DNA of 64,000 nucleotides from Apoda limacodes (Eukaryota > Arthropoda > Insecta > Lepidoptera > Limacodidae): contig OX291547.1 of assembly GCA_946406115.1 (NCBI GenBank), positions 14,017,001 to 14,081,000 of the forward strand. The letters run 5' to 3'. Both the position numbers and the translations under genes were made by a program. Positions 54,640 through 64,000 of this stretch are shown here, piece after piece. Position 1 is the stretch's first letter, and each line of letters starts with the position of its first letter. A model generated the notes under the pieces. That model ran no database searches. It had not been told where the DNA came from and was given only the letters and a program-made list of their open reading frames with translations.

Positions 54640-55439
54640 TATTTTATTTTATTAATTAAAGGCAACTTAAAACAAAAAAAAATTACTGCTAGAAGCTGAA
54701 GTTGTCATAATATTCTCCACTTAATTTTATAACCCACAAAACTTGATTTGCCTTTTTTACTACAATGAGGTGGCGAACATGCATACGGCTCACCTGTTGT
54801 TAAGCGGTCACCGTAGCCAACGGACGCTTGTAACTTTTAAGACTAGGTCCATTATTTACTAAATATTTTTCGAACGTTTCAAAATATAATTATAATCACT
54901 CCATAAGTCTCCGCTCCTCGTCCTGTCTTTGTGACGAAGTATTGTGATAGAAACCACACTACTTTGATAAGGGATTCATTTCATAACCTAACCGTGGGCT
55001 GAAGGAAGTTCCTTTAAAGCCTAGACATATGATTAATCTATTTTCAGTCCAATTTTACAGGTTCACCTCACCCTAAGATATCCCCACGCTGTATTTTAAT
55101 TATCCTTGGTCTCCACTTGGACTTGTTTGCTTCAGCGGCTCAGCAGCCCACTATTAGCGTTGTACCTTGCATATCCATTGAGCTATTTTGGTGACTACCT
55201 ACTTGTAGGTTCAACAAACCACGTGACCTTTCAAGAGGGTTTCAAATGTTGTAATTCTTTATTCCATTGCGGACCCACTTACCAAAACATTGCTAGTAAA
55301 AATAATATGACATGAATTATGAATTTTTACGTCAACAATTGTTTCATCAGTCAGAAATCTTGACCTTTGTATTATTATCGCTACGCGTTAGTTTTGTTCT
55401 TTATTTTTAAGAAACAAATCTTTTAAGTAAAAAAAAAAT
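54640..55439. other. Unassigned AT-rich DNA
   Basis: No supported feature. Confidence 0.5.
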
Positions 55440-55490
55440 AGCCAAGTGCGTGTCGGTGCGCGTGCAGTGTAGGTTCCCGTAGTAACTGCA
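55440..55490 (+). repeat. 'ggccaagtgcgag' repeat end, decayed
   Basis: 'tagccaagtgcgtgtcggtg' 'cgcgtgcagtgtaggttccc' 'gta' is a diverged copy of the start of the family at 41285. Confidence 0.6.
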
Positions 55491-55599
55491 ATTTAAATAA
55501 AAAAGGGTCAGTACCTACCTAAATAGAATTTAAAGTTTTTAAAACGATACTCAACTCAAAAAACTGAACCTTCAAAGTGCAAATAGAGACACATCCGAA

Positions 55600-55715
55600 C
55601 AGCATGCGCTTATGAGCACAGCTGCCACTCGCTGGATTTGTTATTTCGATTCGCTGTCGCCAGGCCCCTATACCCTCTACCGCTAAGCGACGCGCCCGAC
55701 TCGGCCAATGCATTA
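55600..55715 (-). repeat. Possible tRNA-like SINE head
   Basis: The minus strand reads 'ttggccgagtcgggcgcgtc' 'gcttagcggtagaggg' (box A-like), and ~45 bases on 'cagcgaatcgaaat' (weak box B). The stretch is GC-richer than its surroundings. The call is tentative. Confidence 0.35.
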
Positions 55716-55849
55716 TTCCAACGTAAATATTGTTATTAATTTAGTATTCAGAATGTTATAATTTTATTTTTCTATGATGTTACATGGTTCATAAACTTAT
55801 ATTTACATACCCTACATAACTATATTGTAAAACCTACTTAGCTATGATA

Positions 55850-56415
55850 GTTTTGACGTGACAACGTCTTATAAATTGGTTTGCCGGGTGACACTTCAAG
55901 AAACTGCGTTACGCTCCGCTCACGTTATGCGCTCACAATGAGAGCGAGTGAGAGGCACGCGGCATGGTTAGCCCGCCTAAGAGCGAGAGAGACAGACATA
56001 AAAAGTGAAAGGCACAAGTTGTCACGTAAAACTTTCGCCCGTATACCGACTTTACAGGCAACCAGTTTTTTTTCTTTTAATTTCGTTATATATGCTAATC
56101 CCATGATGTTTTTCACATACCCTAGAACAGCCATTTAGCTGGCAGTTTTCACTTCAAAGCTTAATCTTTCTTAAACCATTTTAAACGAGCTATCTAACGA
56201 CTCCTCATACTTTTGGGTAGACGAGAAAAAAATATTCATTTTTCAAATTTTATTTTACCATTTTGTCGGCCTAATTAATATGTATATCCATGGCAAATTA
56301 TAGCTTTCTATTACTTATGGTCTCTGAACTAATGGACAGACAGACGGAAAAACGGACGGACGGACATGGCGAAACTATATGTGTACTTTGTTAACTACGG
56401 AATCCTAAGTAAAAA
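55850..56415 (+). repeat. Interspersed repeat with 'acggacggacggacatggcg' tail
   Basis: A GC-richer head (55900-56045, including 'gcgagagagacagacataaa' 'aagtgaaaggcac') leads to 'acagacagacggaaaaacgg' 'acggacggacatggcgaaac' 'tat' and 'aactacggaatcctaagt'. The tail is a familiar arthropod/lepidopteran repeat end. The 85-codon frame is probably chance. Confidence 0.5.
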
Positions 56416-57254
56416 AAAGTAAGTGTATTTCAACGTTAGGATATAGACTACGTCGCATAAATATGTCGTTTTTCTCCAAATTTTGAGGCATATATAGCAT
56501 CTGAAGCACTGAAAAAATATATGTTTTAAAACTTGCTTTTGTTAAGCGCATTACCTGAGTGGTTTTCATTATATTTAGGGCTTAAAAAAATTAAAAGTAA
56601 CTATTATTTCAACACATTCTATTTGCTTATAATAAAAGTTGGTTAAATAATAACAATTGGTTGTTATCTTGTGTATTAAGTATAGGTTGTAACAAAAATT
56701 CAAAAATATGACTAGTTAGATAGAGTTGCTGAATTTACATGCACATCATTTATTAATTGAATAAATTAGCTTAATCATCAATAATTCTCCGTTTTACAGA
56801 TGTGCTTCCTTTTTTGAGATTTTTTTTGTATAATGTGCAAAAAATTGTTTATTTCACACATTATCGAGGTTATCAGTTCGAAAAATATATCATCTTAATC
56901 TCTCTTTATATTATGTAGCTCTGTAGCGATCTTTCTATTTTAACTTTATAGCAGTTAATTATAATTGTAGTTCTTTGTAACTTGTGAATGCAGATTAAGA
57001 GTATAAAATAATTTGATTGCACAGTATGTTAAAATGCACCATGCTACATAATACAACTCTCTGAAGCTTGAGATGAATGACTGACAAAATATACTATCTG
57101 GCTCACGGACAATATTAACCATAAGTTGTCTTTTAACTAACTTTTTAGTCTTTCATAAGTTATCGTTAAACGATACCTGCGAAATACCTGCGTATAATTT
57201 TAAGTACCTACCTACGATGAATAGGTAATAATTAAAATATTTTCATTATTATTA
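56416..57254. other. Unassigned AT-rich DNA
   Basis: No supported feature. Confidence 0.5.
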
Positions 57255-57540
57255 TCCATACTAATATTGTTAATATGAAAGTGAGTTTGTTTGTTCTTAA
57301 TTTCATGAAGCATCCAATTATGATGAAATTTGCCAGAAGGATAGTTGATGAGACGGAGTACGACCCAGGCTACTTTTTAGCCCGGAAGTTTCCTCAGGAA
57401 TAACTATAATCTTTTTTCCACAACGTGTATGAACTATAGCTACAGTTATAGCTTACTATAGCACACTTACTATAGTCAAAGTACTGCTGATATAATCCCG
57501 CGCCGATAACCGAAATTAGCGCAGAAGGAGCCGCAATACA
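57255..57540 (+). mobile_element. Helitron-like repeat, decayed
   Basis: It begins A|TC ('tccatactaatattgttaat' at 57255). It then follows the series 'aattatgatgaaatttgcca' , 'cccaggctactttttagccc' 'gg', 'atgaactatagctacagtta' 'tagct' and 'gataaccgaaattagcgcag' 'aaggagccgc'. The 3' terminus is decayed. Confidence 0.65.
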
Positions 57541-57931
57541 GTGAAGCTCACGAAGGATGATAAGTTAAAAATAAATATAACTTTTATTTTATTTCACACA
57601 GTGTCATTTAGTCTTAAATTAAACAAAGCTTCTATGGATACCCGGCAACGGATATTTAATAATAGTAGATTGTTGTGTGTAATATTATGGAAATTAAAAG
57701 TAATCTACTTTACTTTCAACAACCAAACTACCTACCGTGATAAAATATATCTACTCAAAATAAAAATTAATGGCCGGTATATATACATTGTTTAGAGCAA
57801 GTATTTAGTAGAAATACAATAAGTAGTCATTCTACATAGCCGGCAATGTACTTCTATTAAACACTTGCACTGAACAATGTTTCTAACGGTCATAATGTCT
57901 CAACGTTTAGAATATATCACTTAAAACTTAC
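57541..57931. other. Unassigned AT-rich DNA
   Basis: An 84-codon plus frame (57541-57795) has no domain. If the exon at 57932-58143 is real, this is its downstream intron. Confidence 0.4.
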
Positions 57932-58143
57932 CTTTGTTGCTAAATATTTATTGTCAGATGCTTCATTCAAAAATGTTTCTATATCCTGAGCTGTGAGTAC
58001 TTTCGACCTTTTACTCATATACCTACCCATCTGATAGCCGCTTCAGAAGCGATGCTAATTTTGATTTTTCTTCAATATCCACGTTGTGCTTGGTATTAAT
58101 TGTGCTTTTTAACATTGAATGTATAGACCACAATGAAGGTGAT
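57932..58143 (-). pseudogene. Exon-like stretch of a Crypton-type tyrosine-recombinase-like protein, one 4-bp frameshift
   Basis: Read on the minus strand from 58143, one frame gives 'SPSLWSIHSMLKSTINTKHN' then 'VDIEEKSKLASLLKRLSDG'. A 4-base tandem duplication (ggta, near 58023) breaks the frame. The next frame continues at once as 'MSKRSKVLTAQDIETFLNEA' 'SDNKYLATK'. The joined order is that of the helical DNA-binding and N-terminal part of Crypton-derived/DUF3504-type recombinase proteins, multicopy in insects ('TLWSxYSMLK...NVDI...LKRxSxGY...SKVLT..xI..FL.EAPD..YL..K'). A consensus donor (AAG|GTAAGT, 57934/57931) follows, and an AG precedes 58143 after a T-rich tract. The catalytic Arg exon (usually 'ACRxxEL') should come next but was not found. 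The ATG at 58018 is not a proven start. Confidence 0.62.
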
Positions 58144-58224
58144 CTCATACCAAATACCAAAAAATAAAAAAAATATTTAAGCGGCAACATTTTTTTGCTC
58201 GATAAATAATTGAATTAAAATAAA

Positions 58225-58335
58225 ACTAATATTAAACAGGGGCTCCTATACAACAAACGTGATTCTTTTGCCGTTTTTATAGATAATGGTACGCAACCCT
58301 TCATGCGCGAGTCCGACTCGCACTTGGCCAGTTTT
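58225..58335 (-). repeat. 'cggccaagtgcgag' repeat, end fragment, reverse
   Basis: 'ggggctcctatacaacaaac' 'gtgattcttttgccgttttt' 'atag' and 'catgcgcgagtccgactcgc' 'acttggcc' mirror the left end of 41285-41717. Confidence 0.75.
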
Positions 58336-59589
58336 TTTAAACTTTTCTTGCTAAATATAAAGAATCAAAATTTTGCAATGGTACAAAATGCGCGCTTTTT
58401 TTTGTCACTAAGTCGGTTTTATTTAGGTGATTTTTATTTTCAGCCAATATATTTTTGATCTAATGCATATATTTTATATTAACCTTAATGGGGTACTCTG
58501 TAGTAAATTTATATTTTAGTAAAAAATAAATGTGCATTACTGCAACAGTGCATTAATGAAAAACTGTGCAACCATGAAGTTTCATATAACATTTCTACAC
58601 TGTTTTGGTTCTAAGCAAAAAAAAACGTCTTTTGTGATCGGTTTTGAAGTGATTAATGATAACATTACAACGTAGTTAAAAGAAAATATATTAAACAACA
58701 TTTGTTAACATAGTCACATAATTTCTTAACTTTAATGAACTTTGAATAACGGCATAGAAAGAAACAGCAATAATGAAGTAAATTAAAACCAGCGCTGCTT
58801 GGAGCGTGGATGGTAAGAGAAATTCAGCTAAGATGGATGATATAATTTTCCCCTTCGTTAACCCATTTAATGGCATCCCTCTTACCATAATAGTCTACTT
58901 TTTTAACAGGGATGTCAATAAAAACGAAAACTATTTAATGCGAGGCGTATTCAAAAATAACTTTATTATTATAGACTCCTAGTTTTTCTTTAAATCTCGT
59001 CAAGTAGCAGTCGAACTTGCGACACCAGTATTTCGTTCAATTTGGTGTAATTTTGTTGTAATACTTTATTTTGATACACTGGTCAATTACATTAAAAAAG
59101 AAGGAAAATCGGCCTAGTGAATGTTGTTCACGCATACGTGTTAACTAACAAATTTATTCAAAAAAGGAGAAGAAAAATTAAAAGAGTTTTTAGAGCAGTA
59201 GTTGTTATTGTAAATTTTCTAAATTAAACTTAGTTCTTTCGACTTGTCAAAACAAGATACCCCAAAATCGTTCTTTGAGACCTTCGAAGAGGCCTTACAA
59301 GAAGTGCTTACAATTTCTTATTACACTAAACTAAATATAGAGAGGGCTTACAACCAGTGATCGTGTATGGCAACATTTTTAAGGTTCCGTACACAAAGGG
59401 TGGCAATGGAGCCCTTTTACTAAGCTATCGATTAGTCTGCTGCTTGTCTGCCTGACTGTCCGACTCTATCTTTTATAGTTTTTTTTCTTACAAGAATAAT
59501 AAGATAAATAATAAGAATAATAATAACACATAGTTATCATGGGGTTTTCTTAATAGAAACCGGTAAAGTTTGACTTGAGTTAGTGTATA
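58336..59589. other. Unassigned AT-rich DNA
   Basis: 'aatcggcctagtgaatgttg' near 59108 and 'ggttccgtacacaaagggtg' near 59382 are decayed ends of the same repeat family. No gene. Confidence 0.4.
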
Positions 59590-59640
59590 ATTTGATGTTA
59601 CGGAACCCTCGGTGTCCGAGTCCGCCTCTCATTTATCCTG
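59590..59640 (-). repeat. 'cggccaagtgcgag' repeat end, decayed
   Basis: 'ttacggaaccctcggtgtcc' 'gagtccgcctctcattt'. Confidence 0.5.
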
Positions 59641-59689
59641 TTTCTTATTTAGCTGCAGCAAATTCACAAATCCCCAAAGTTAAGTGGTC

Positions 59690-59815
59690 GTGGCTTCCAC
59701 ACAGCTCAACCTCCAATTTTCTTTGGTTGGTGGTGACCAAGTGGTTCCTGTGTATACTTCGCGCATTCTGAATGCGGAGGTTCAAACCTGGCGTGTAGCA
59801 AAAAAATGGTATAAA
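59690..59815 (+). mobile_element. SINE head (tRNA-like)
   Basis: 'tggtgaccaagtggttcctg' (box A type) and 'gcggaggttcaaacctggcg' (box B) have tRNA-like spacing. An A run and 'tggtataaagg' follow. No SINE core follows before the TTAA element at 59844. Confidence 0.6.
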
Positions 59816-59843
59816 GGCATATTTCCACATAAAAACTAATTAA

Positions 59844-60323
59844 CCCGTCACGCGTCCAAGAGACCACAGTGGGACCTAAGCGACTTGTGTCGCGGGGGAA
59901 TTTTTTCAGGACGACTTTTATCAGACAGGCTTATTGTGAGTATTCAGAAGTTAAGCCAATGGCCTGACCAACGTTCTTGTATTTTTGGGTGGACAATATT
60001 TTGTGAGTTTAATATTTTTTTATCAGGAATTGTTTTGGTAATTTGATCCGGCCGCCATTTATATTGCGCCATTTTGAGTTGGATTTTGGATTTTATTAAC
60101 AGTAGCATAAAGTTCATTTTGACCCCTGGTAATGTGCTATATATAAAAAACTATGTATTTTTTTAGTAAATAAACTTATTCTTATTACTTTTTTTTATAC
60201 TGTATATATTAGGGAACATACCTAAAAATAAATAAAGAGGAATAAACATAATAAAGTTAGGTGTATGTCCGTTTGTACGCGGCCAGGGCAGATAATTTCC
60301 GTAGTATGGGGACGCTTGACGGG
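59844..60323. mobile_element. piggyBac-type miniature element, TTAA target sites
   Basis: TTAA (59840-59843) and TTAA (60324-60327) flank 480 bp. The ends are 'cccgtcacgcgtcc' and 'ggacgcttgacggg', inverted repeats matching at 13 of 14 positions. A TTAA target duplication with CCC...GGG ends is the mark of the piggyBac superfamily. The interior has no transposase frame. Confidence 0.8.
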
Positions 60324-60594
60324 TTAAAACTATCAAAAATGTTTCTGTTATAAAAAGAAAGCTTACTTACAAGAAAATTGCTTCCGAAGAAGTTGCAAAG
60401 TTTCAACTTTTATTTCACGTTGGTGTTGCGTAATTATAGTAAGTACCTTTGATTTATTTGCACGTAGCCTATAGTAAAAATAAACAGCTTAAAAGATAAA
60501 CAAGTTAGGATAAGAAATTAGATATGAAGTTTTTTCGGATATCCGTCATAATAGCTAATATTCTGTGAAAAAAATATCTATAACAGTCAAAAGA
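60324..60594. other. Unassigned AT-rich DNA, probably upstream part of the mariner relic
   Basis: Nothing clear. Confidence 0.4.
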
Positions 60595-60961
60595 TAGATT
60601 GAAGAACAAAAGACAGTTAATGCTGAGTGGTACACCACCATTTGTTTGCCCAGTGTTTTTGAAAAAGTAAGGGAAAAACGACCAAGAAGTTGCATCATAT
60701 TGCACCATGACAATGCTTTAGCGTCACACCGCGAACAAGACAAAGTCATTTTCAGCTTCTTAAAAGCTAGAGGTAATGACCTGGCACCATGCTATTTCTT
60801 AAAATTAAAGATTCGATGAGAGGTATGACATTTACGGGACCGGAAGGGGTCGTGATAACTTTCAACTAGCACATGACCAATGGTCCTCATGTTTTCAAAA
60901 ATGGCTTGACCTAATGAAAAAGTGTTTAAAATGTAATGGAGAATACTTGGAAAAGCAGTAA
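60595..60961 (+). pseudogene. mariner transposase relic, C-terminal part
   Basis: Plus-strand frames read 'VNAEWYTTICLPSVFEKVRE' (about 60617-60670), then the second catalytic block 'IILHHDNALASH'. After a loss, 'DLAPCYFLKLKI' follows, then (frameshift) 'MRGMTFTGPEGVV'. The end is 'FQKWLDLMKKCLKCNGEYLE' 'KQ' with a TAA stop at 60959. This matches the mariner order 'HHDNA...SPDLAPxDFFLF...LRGxxF...W..RxxKCIxxxGEYFEKQ'. The mariner catalytic triad is DD34D. Here the Asp of HHDN and the third acidic region are damaged or altered (APCYF for APxDF). The 5' half is absent or unrecognisable. Inactive. Confidence 0.8.
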
Positions 60962-61089
60962 ATATATTACTTTACATATTAGTTTTTTTATTCATGAGTA
61001 ACGCAAAACTATCAGTGAGCCCCACTTAGTTATTTCAGCTGTAAAAACAAATTTGGTGTATGAGTATATTCTTCTACCTGAAAACAAAA
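60962..61089. other. 3' flank of the mariner relic
   Basis: May hold the decayed end of the element; the terminal repeat was not identified. Confidence 0.35.
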
Positions 61090-61190
61090 TGAGTCAAGTC
61101 CTTGTTAATATTCAGAAAGCATAACTGTGAGAGGAATATAAATTTTTAAAATTGAATTCGGTAAGAGCAGCTGTTGTAAGATACCGTTGT
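61090..61190 (+). repeat. Repeat family E, copy 2
   Basis: Matches 33945-34050 ('ataaatttttaaaattgaat' 'tcggtaagagcagctgttgt'). Confidence 0.65.
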
Positions 61191-62146
61191 ATCTCCAAAT
61201 ATAAGTTTCTTCAAAATATTGTTGCAACTACAAACGTGTACTAAACTGAGCAGCATAATGTTCCTCATGAATTTACTTTATTTCAAGAAATAAAATGTGT
61301 ATTTTACAAAAATAATTTCAAATCATGTCACAATTTATACCTATAGTTTTTTCGTTTGCTCGTTTCACCTGGTAGACGTCCACTGCTGATCGTAGGACTC
61401 CTCCATATGTCTCCCTAATGGCCGGTCCTGAGACACCCGCGCCCATCGGCTTCCTGAGACTCTAACCAAGTCGTCTGTACCCTTTATGAGCAATTCGCCA
61501 GATTCTCAACACACCAGAAGTACAATGAGATACAAAATGCAATAAGATCTTTACCTAGTAGAACGTTAGGAGCAAGCCAGATAAACGTACTGAGGGTATA
61601 AAAACAAAACTATTAACTATAATTTGTACGTAGGTATATTTGTATAAACGATCTATCTGCCTCTTTGAGATAATAAAAAACTTGAAAATGTACTGTATAA
61701 AACAGGCTAGACGTTTGTGTTTATGGCGGTACATATCCATTCTTACATAATATTATATTTTGATAAATGTCGAAAGAACGCGGATGCTAGATGCTCAATA
61801 CGGACTTTATACAGATGCACGGACTGTTAGAAGAACGAACGGTAACTAAAAGGGTTTGTTTTTTCCTTCAATCGGCTACTGATTCCTAAGCAAGAGGTTT
61901 TACCGAGGAGTCTGCAAGAGATTGGTATGTTTGGATGTTCGGAGTGGTTACTTCCATACAAAATTTATAAAAGAAATCTGAGGCGTAACATATATTTCGA
62001 GCTTTAATATATGTAAAAGATAAATACAAAAAATTTAAAATATAAAAGCAAAGAGGTGTTTGGTATGCAAAAAGACTTCTGTCTGATAAAATACATTTAT
62101 ATATAACCCAAAATTAGTGGGTTTTTTGGGGTTTTCCTGTTCGTGC
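61191..62146. other. Unassigned AT-rich DNA
   Basis: The stretch 61365-61500 ('acctggtagacgtccactgc' 'tgat') resembles text from LINE tails but is not callable. Confidence 0.4.
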
Positions 62147-62754
62147 AACTAGTATGTCCAACTGGTTTTACAAACAAGGATTTTTTCCCCGTGGACCAAC
62201 TAAATAGTTGAACATAAGAAAACCGAAATTTATATGGCCCTTCGTACAACTGCATGGCCATTTGGACCACTGCCCCGAAATAAGCTTTTTAACCGACTAT
62301 AAAAAAGGAGGTTCTTAAATGAAGTTTTTATGAAGGTTCTATACTGAAACAAACATCATTCCTTTTAACCGACTTTTAAAAGAATGGAAGTTGTAGTATA
62401 AAAGCGTTAAGTGTGAGTCAGATAAGCAAACTGAGCTTTTAATACGGAATATAAATACCAAAGCTTTTTAACCAAGTTCAATTGAGGACAGGGTTTTGCA
62501 CTTAAAATCTTCAAGCTTTATTACAGGTGATAGCTTTAAATTGCTGGCTACCTATATCTCCAAAAAAATTATTATAGACCAGAAGTTTCTTAACAGTAGT
62601 GATAGACATCTCCAAGATCATCATTTTGAATGACAGCTGTTAAACTAGAAAGGGCTCTATCTTCGTAACTATTGATTGTAGCTTAGTCGTTCATTTGCAG
62701 CAAGCATGCTGTCAAAACAAACCTTGTTCGTACAACCAGTTGGACATAATAGTT
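62147..62754. mobile_element. Segment bounded by 33-bp inverted repeats
   Basis: 'aactagtatgtccaactggt' 'tttacaaacaagg' (62147-62179) and the reverse complement of 62722-62754 ('aactattatgtccaactggt' 'tgtacgaacaagg') differ at four positions. The interior (543 bp) includes two decayed 'aaccgacttc...aaagga' heads (62285, 62367) and no transposase. It may be a miniature DNA transposon; no target duplication is clear. Confidence 0.62.
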
Positions 62755-62928
62755 AGACCACCGGGAAATTCCTGTTTATGTATGTATTGACCATATATAT
62801 AGGTTTTACGCTTCACAAGAATTATGATTCGATTTTACCCTTTTTTACTGTCGTCGTTTTCTCATGGCTAAGGATCGTAATCTTGGAAACCAGCCTACTT
62901 CACCAGCGCTCTTTAGGCTGATCTGTGT
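62755..62928. other. Unassigned
   Basis: Nothing recognised. Confidence 0.4.
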
Positions 62929-63460
62929 TTAGCTAGGCGGATGGACGCCTGTATGTTGTGGTTGGTTACCTTTTCCGTTCAGTGTGTTAGTGAACTGCCA
63001 CAACTTATTTTGTCTGCCACGTGCCCAACGACCAGAAGCTCTCCTAAATTGTCTGGCTTCCGTATGGCTACAGATATTCAAGGACGTGTTTAAATGCCAA
63101 GTTCGTTCGGTATTGATTCCCCGTGCAATCATCTTGCGCCATCACCACATTTCAAATGCGTCAGTCCTGGATTTTAGCGTTACTACGCCTCTGTCCTTCC
63201 AAATCGCCTTTAGGAACTTGGCAGGAGTTTTTGCCATCTGGCCACATCCTAACACTTCCGCCTCGTATATCTGTCATTGAGTATAATAGATTCGAAGTAT
63301 CCAAAACTTGCCACTGTGTCCAAGTACCTGAGCAGGAGTTATATTCTCGTCAAGTTGTTTGCTCTATCTACAAACGATCCCTATCGAGTTTGGTTTTATC
63401 GCCGTTGATGCGAATTTTAGATAAAAAGGACAGACGGAAAATCCTGCGAATATGAAAATA
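62929..63460 (-). pseudogene. Decayed RTE-like LINE fragment (post-polymerase region)
   Basis: The minus strand reads, from high to low: 'IKIRINGDKTKLDRDRL'; 'YSMTDIRGGSVRMWPDGKNS' (counterpart of 'YLGSxITxDGR...'); and 'DAFEMW.WRKMIARGINTER' (counterpart of 'AFEMWxYRRMLxIxWTxxxTN'). These blocks follow the polymerase in RTE-like LINE proteins. Stops and frameshifts occur throughout. Longer plus-strand frames over the same stretch (62984-63280, 63123-63455) are shadows. No polymerase core or 3' tail was found. Confidence 0.6.
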
Positions 63461-64000
63461 AACAAGAGGAAAGGTATATAGCAAACAGCAAATTTAAAAA
63501 CCTTAGCTTGTATGAAAATCTTAAAATACTGAGATAAACTTAAATAAAAAAATAAATGATTAAGGCTTTTCTCTCTCTCACACTCACACAAACAGTTAAG
63601 AACCTTTATTAAAATAAAAATAAATTAAAATTAAAATTCTTACACAATGCAATCATAATACTTCATTTAAACCTTCTATGAAAAGTAGAAACGTGAAAAA
63701 TAAAAGTTTCCTGTCTGTCTGTACTCAAGACGGCACTTCCAAAATCCTTCAGGTATTCCGCAGACGGAGAAAGTTTCGTAAAACTTTCCTTGTTCACAAA
63801 AATGTACTCTGAAACTTTTACATTTATGATACTTTAAACAAAAGAAGCGGTAATAATTTTCTTCACTGTTAAGCAGCACAGTAAGTTGTGTTGAGTAGAC
63901 TTTTGGAAATGTTATGGGCACCATGCTCAGACATTCATTATAATGATTAGAAAACGACGTAGCTCTGAGGGTTTTTCATGCTTGGATAGATAAACAGACA
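63461..64000. other. Unassigned AT-rich DNA
   Basis: Short (ct)n/(ca)n run near 63572-63592. No gene. Confidence 0.5.

Noticed and set aside
55881..56138. 85-codon Arg-rich plus frame as a gene
   Set aside because: It falls in the GC-richer head of an interspersed repeat and has no domain.
57541..57795. 84-codon plus frame as a gene
   Set aside because: AT-rich, no domain, no conserved composition; opposite in strand to the exon-like stretch nearby.
60505..60749. Two minus frames as genes
   Set aside because: Antisense shadows of the mariner transposase relic.
62984..63455. 98- and 110-codon plus-strand frames as genes
   Set aside because: They are antisense to a recognisable LINE relic on the minus strand.

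Overview
The window looks like AT-rich animal nuclear DNA, most probably from a moth or butterfly. Evidence: several non-LTR retrotransposons of jockey-like and RTE type; tRNA-derived SINEs carrying the 'aaaacatcgtgagg' core; Helitron-like repeats that start near 'TATTATAAAGGCGAAAG' and end in CTAG; repeats built on 'ggccaagtgcgagtcgga'; and 'aaccgacttcaaaaaa' repeats. I recognise all of these as families common in Lepidoptera. There are no bacterial-style operons, and almost all ORFs of 60-110 codons are chance readings. I see no complete host gene. The window is intergenic or intronic sequence dominated by mobile elements of different ages.

Layout. 1-4.3 kb: the 3' part of a jockey-like LINE with an uninterrupted visible reverse transcriptase frame and poly(A), a three-unit tandem repeat, a ~498-bp near-identical inverted copy of part of the LINE, and a decayed second LINE family. 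5-7.7 kb: interspersed repeats and a decayed RTE-type LINE (minus strand). 7.9-11.3 kb: a 1,697-bp segment present twice in direct orientation with 7 bp between copies, each containing a long hairpin. 11.3-24 kb: mostly unassigned AT-rich DNA with a recurring two-part repeat (A+B), a GC-richer block at 16.5-17.6 kb and several foldbacks. 24-33.8 kb: foldback elements, RTE tail, hAT-type non-autonomous element with 8-bp target duplication, a broken LINE copy, another LINE C-terminus, and a Tc1-like transposase relic split by a tandem duplication and a Helitron-like insertion. 34-46 kb: unassigned DNA, one Helitron-like repeat, a 36-bp-unit minisatellite that looks derived from coding sequence, and foldbacks. 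46-50.8 kb: a tandem dimer of the 'cggccaagtgcgag' repeat, a 5S-rRNA-like fragment, SINEs and another LINE tail. 52-64 kb: SINEs, an exon-like stretch resembling Crypton-type tyrosine-recombinase proteins (57.93-58.14 kb, minus), a piggyBac-type TTAA-flanked miniature element, a mariner transposase relic, a 33-bp inverted-repeat-bounded segment and a final LINE fragment.

The elements do not form a pathway. The main story is nesting: elements inserted in tandem arrays (41.3 kb), inside a transposon relic (32.7 kb), and inside an older repeat (15.3-16.4 kb). The best leads for a second look are the tyrosine-recombinase-like exon, the apparently exact 1.7-kb duplication, the LINE inverted repeat, the 36-bp coding-like repeat and the 5S-like fragment. 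All family names are from reading by eye; no database search was run.
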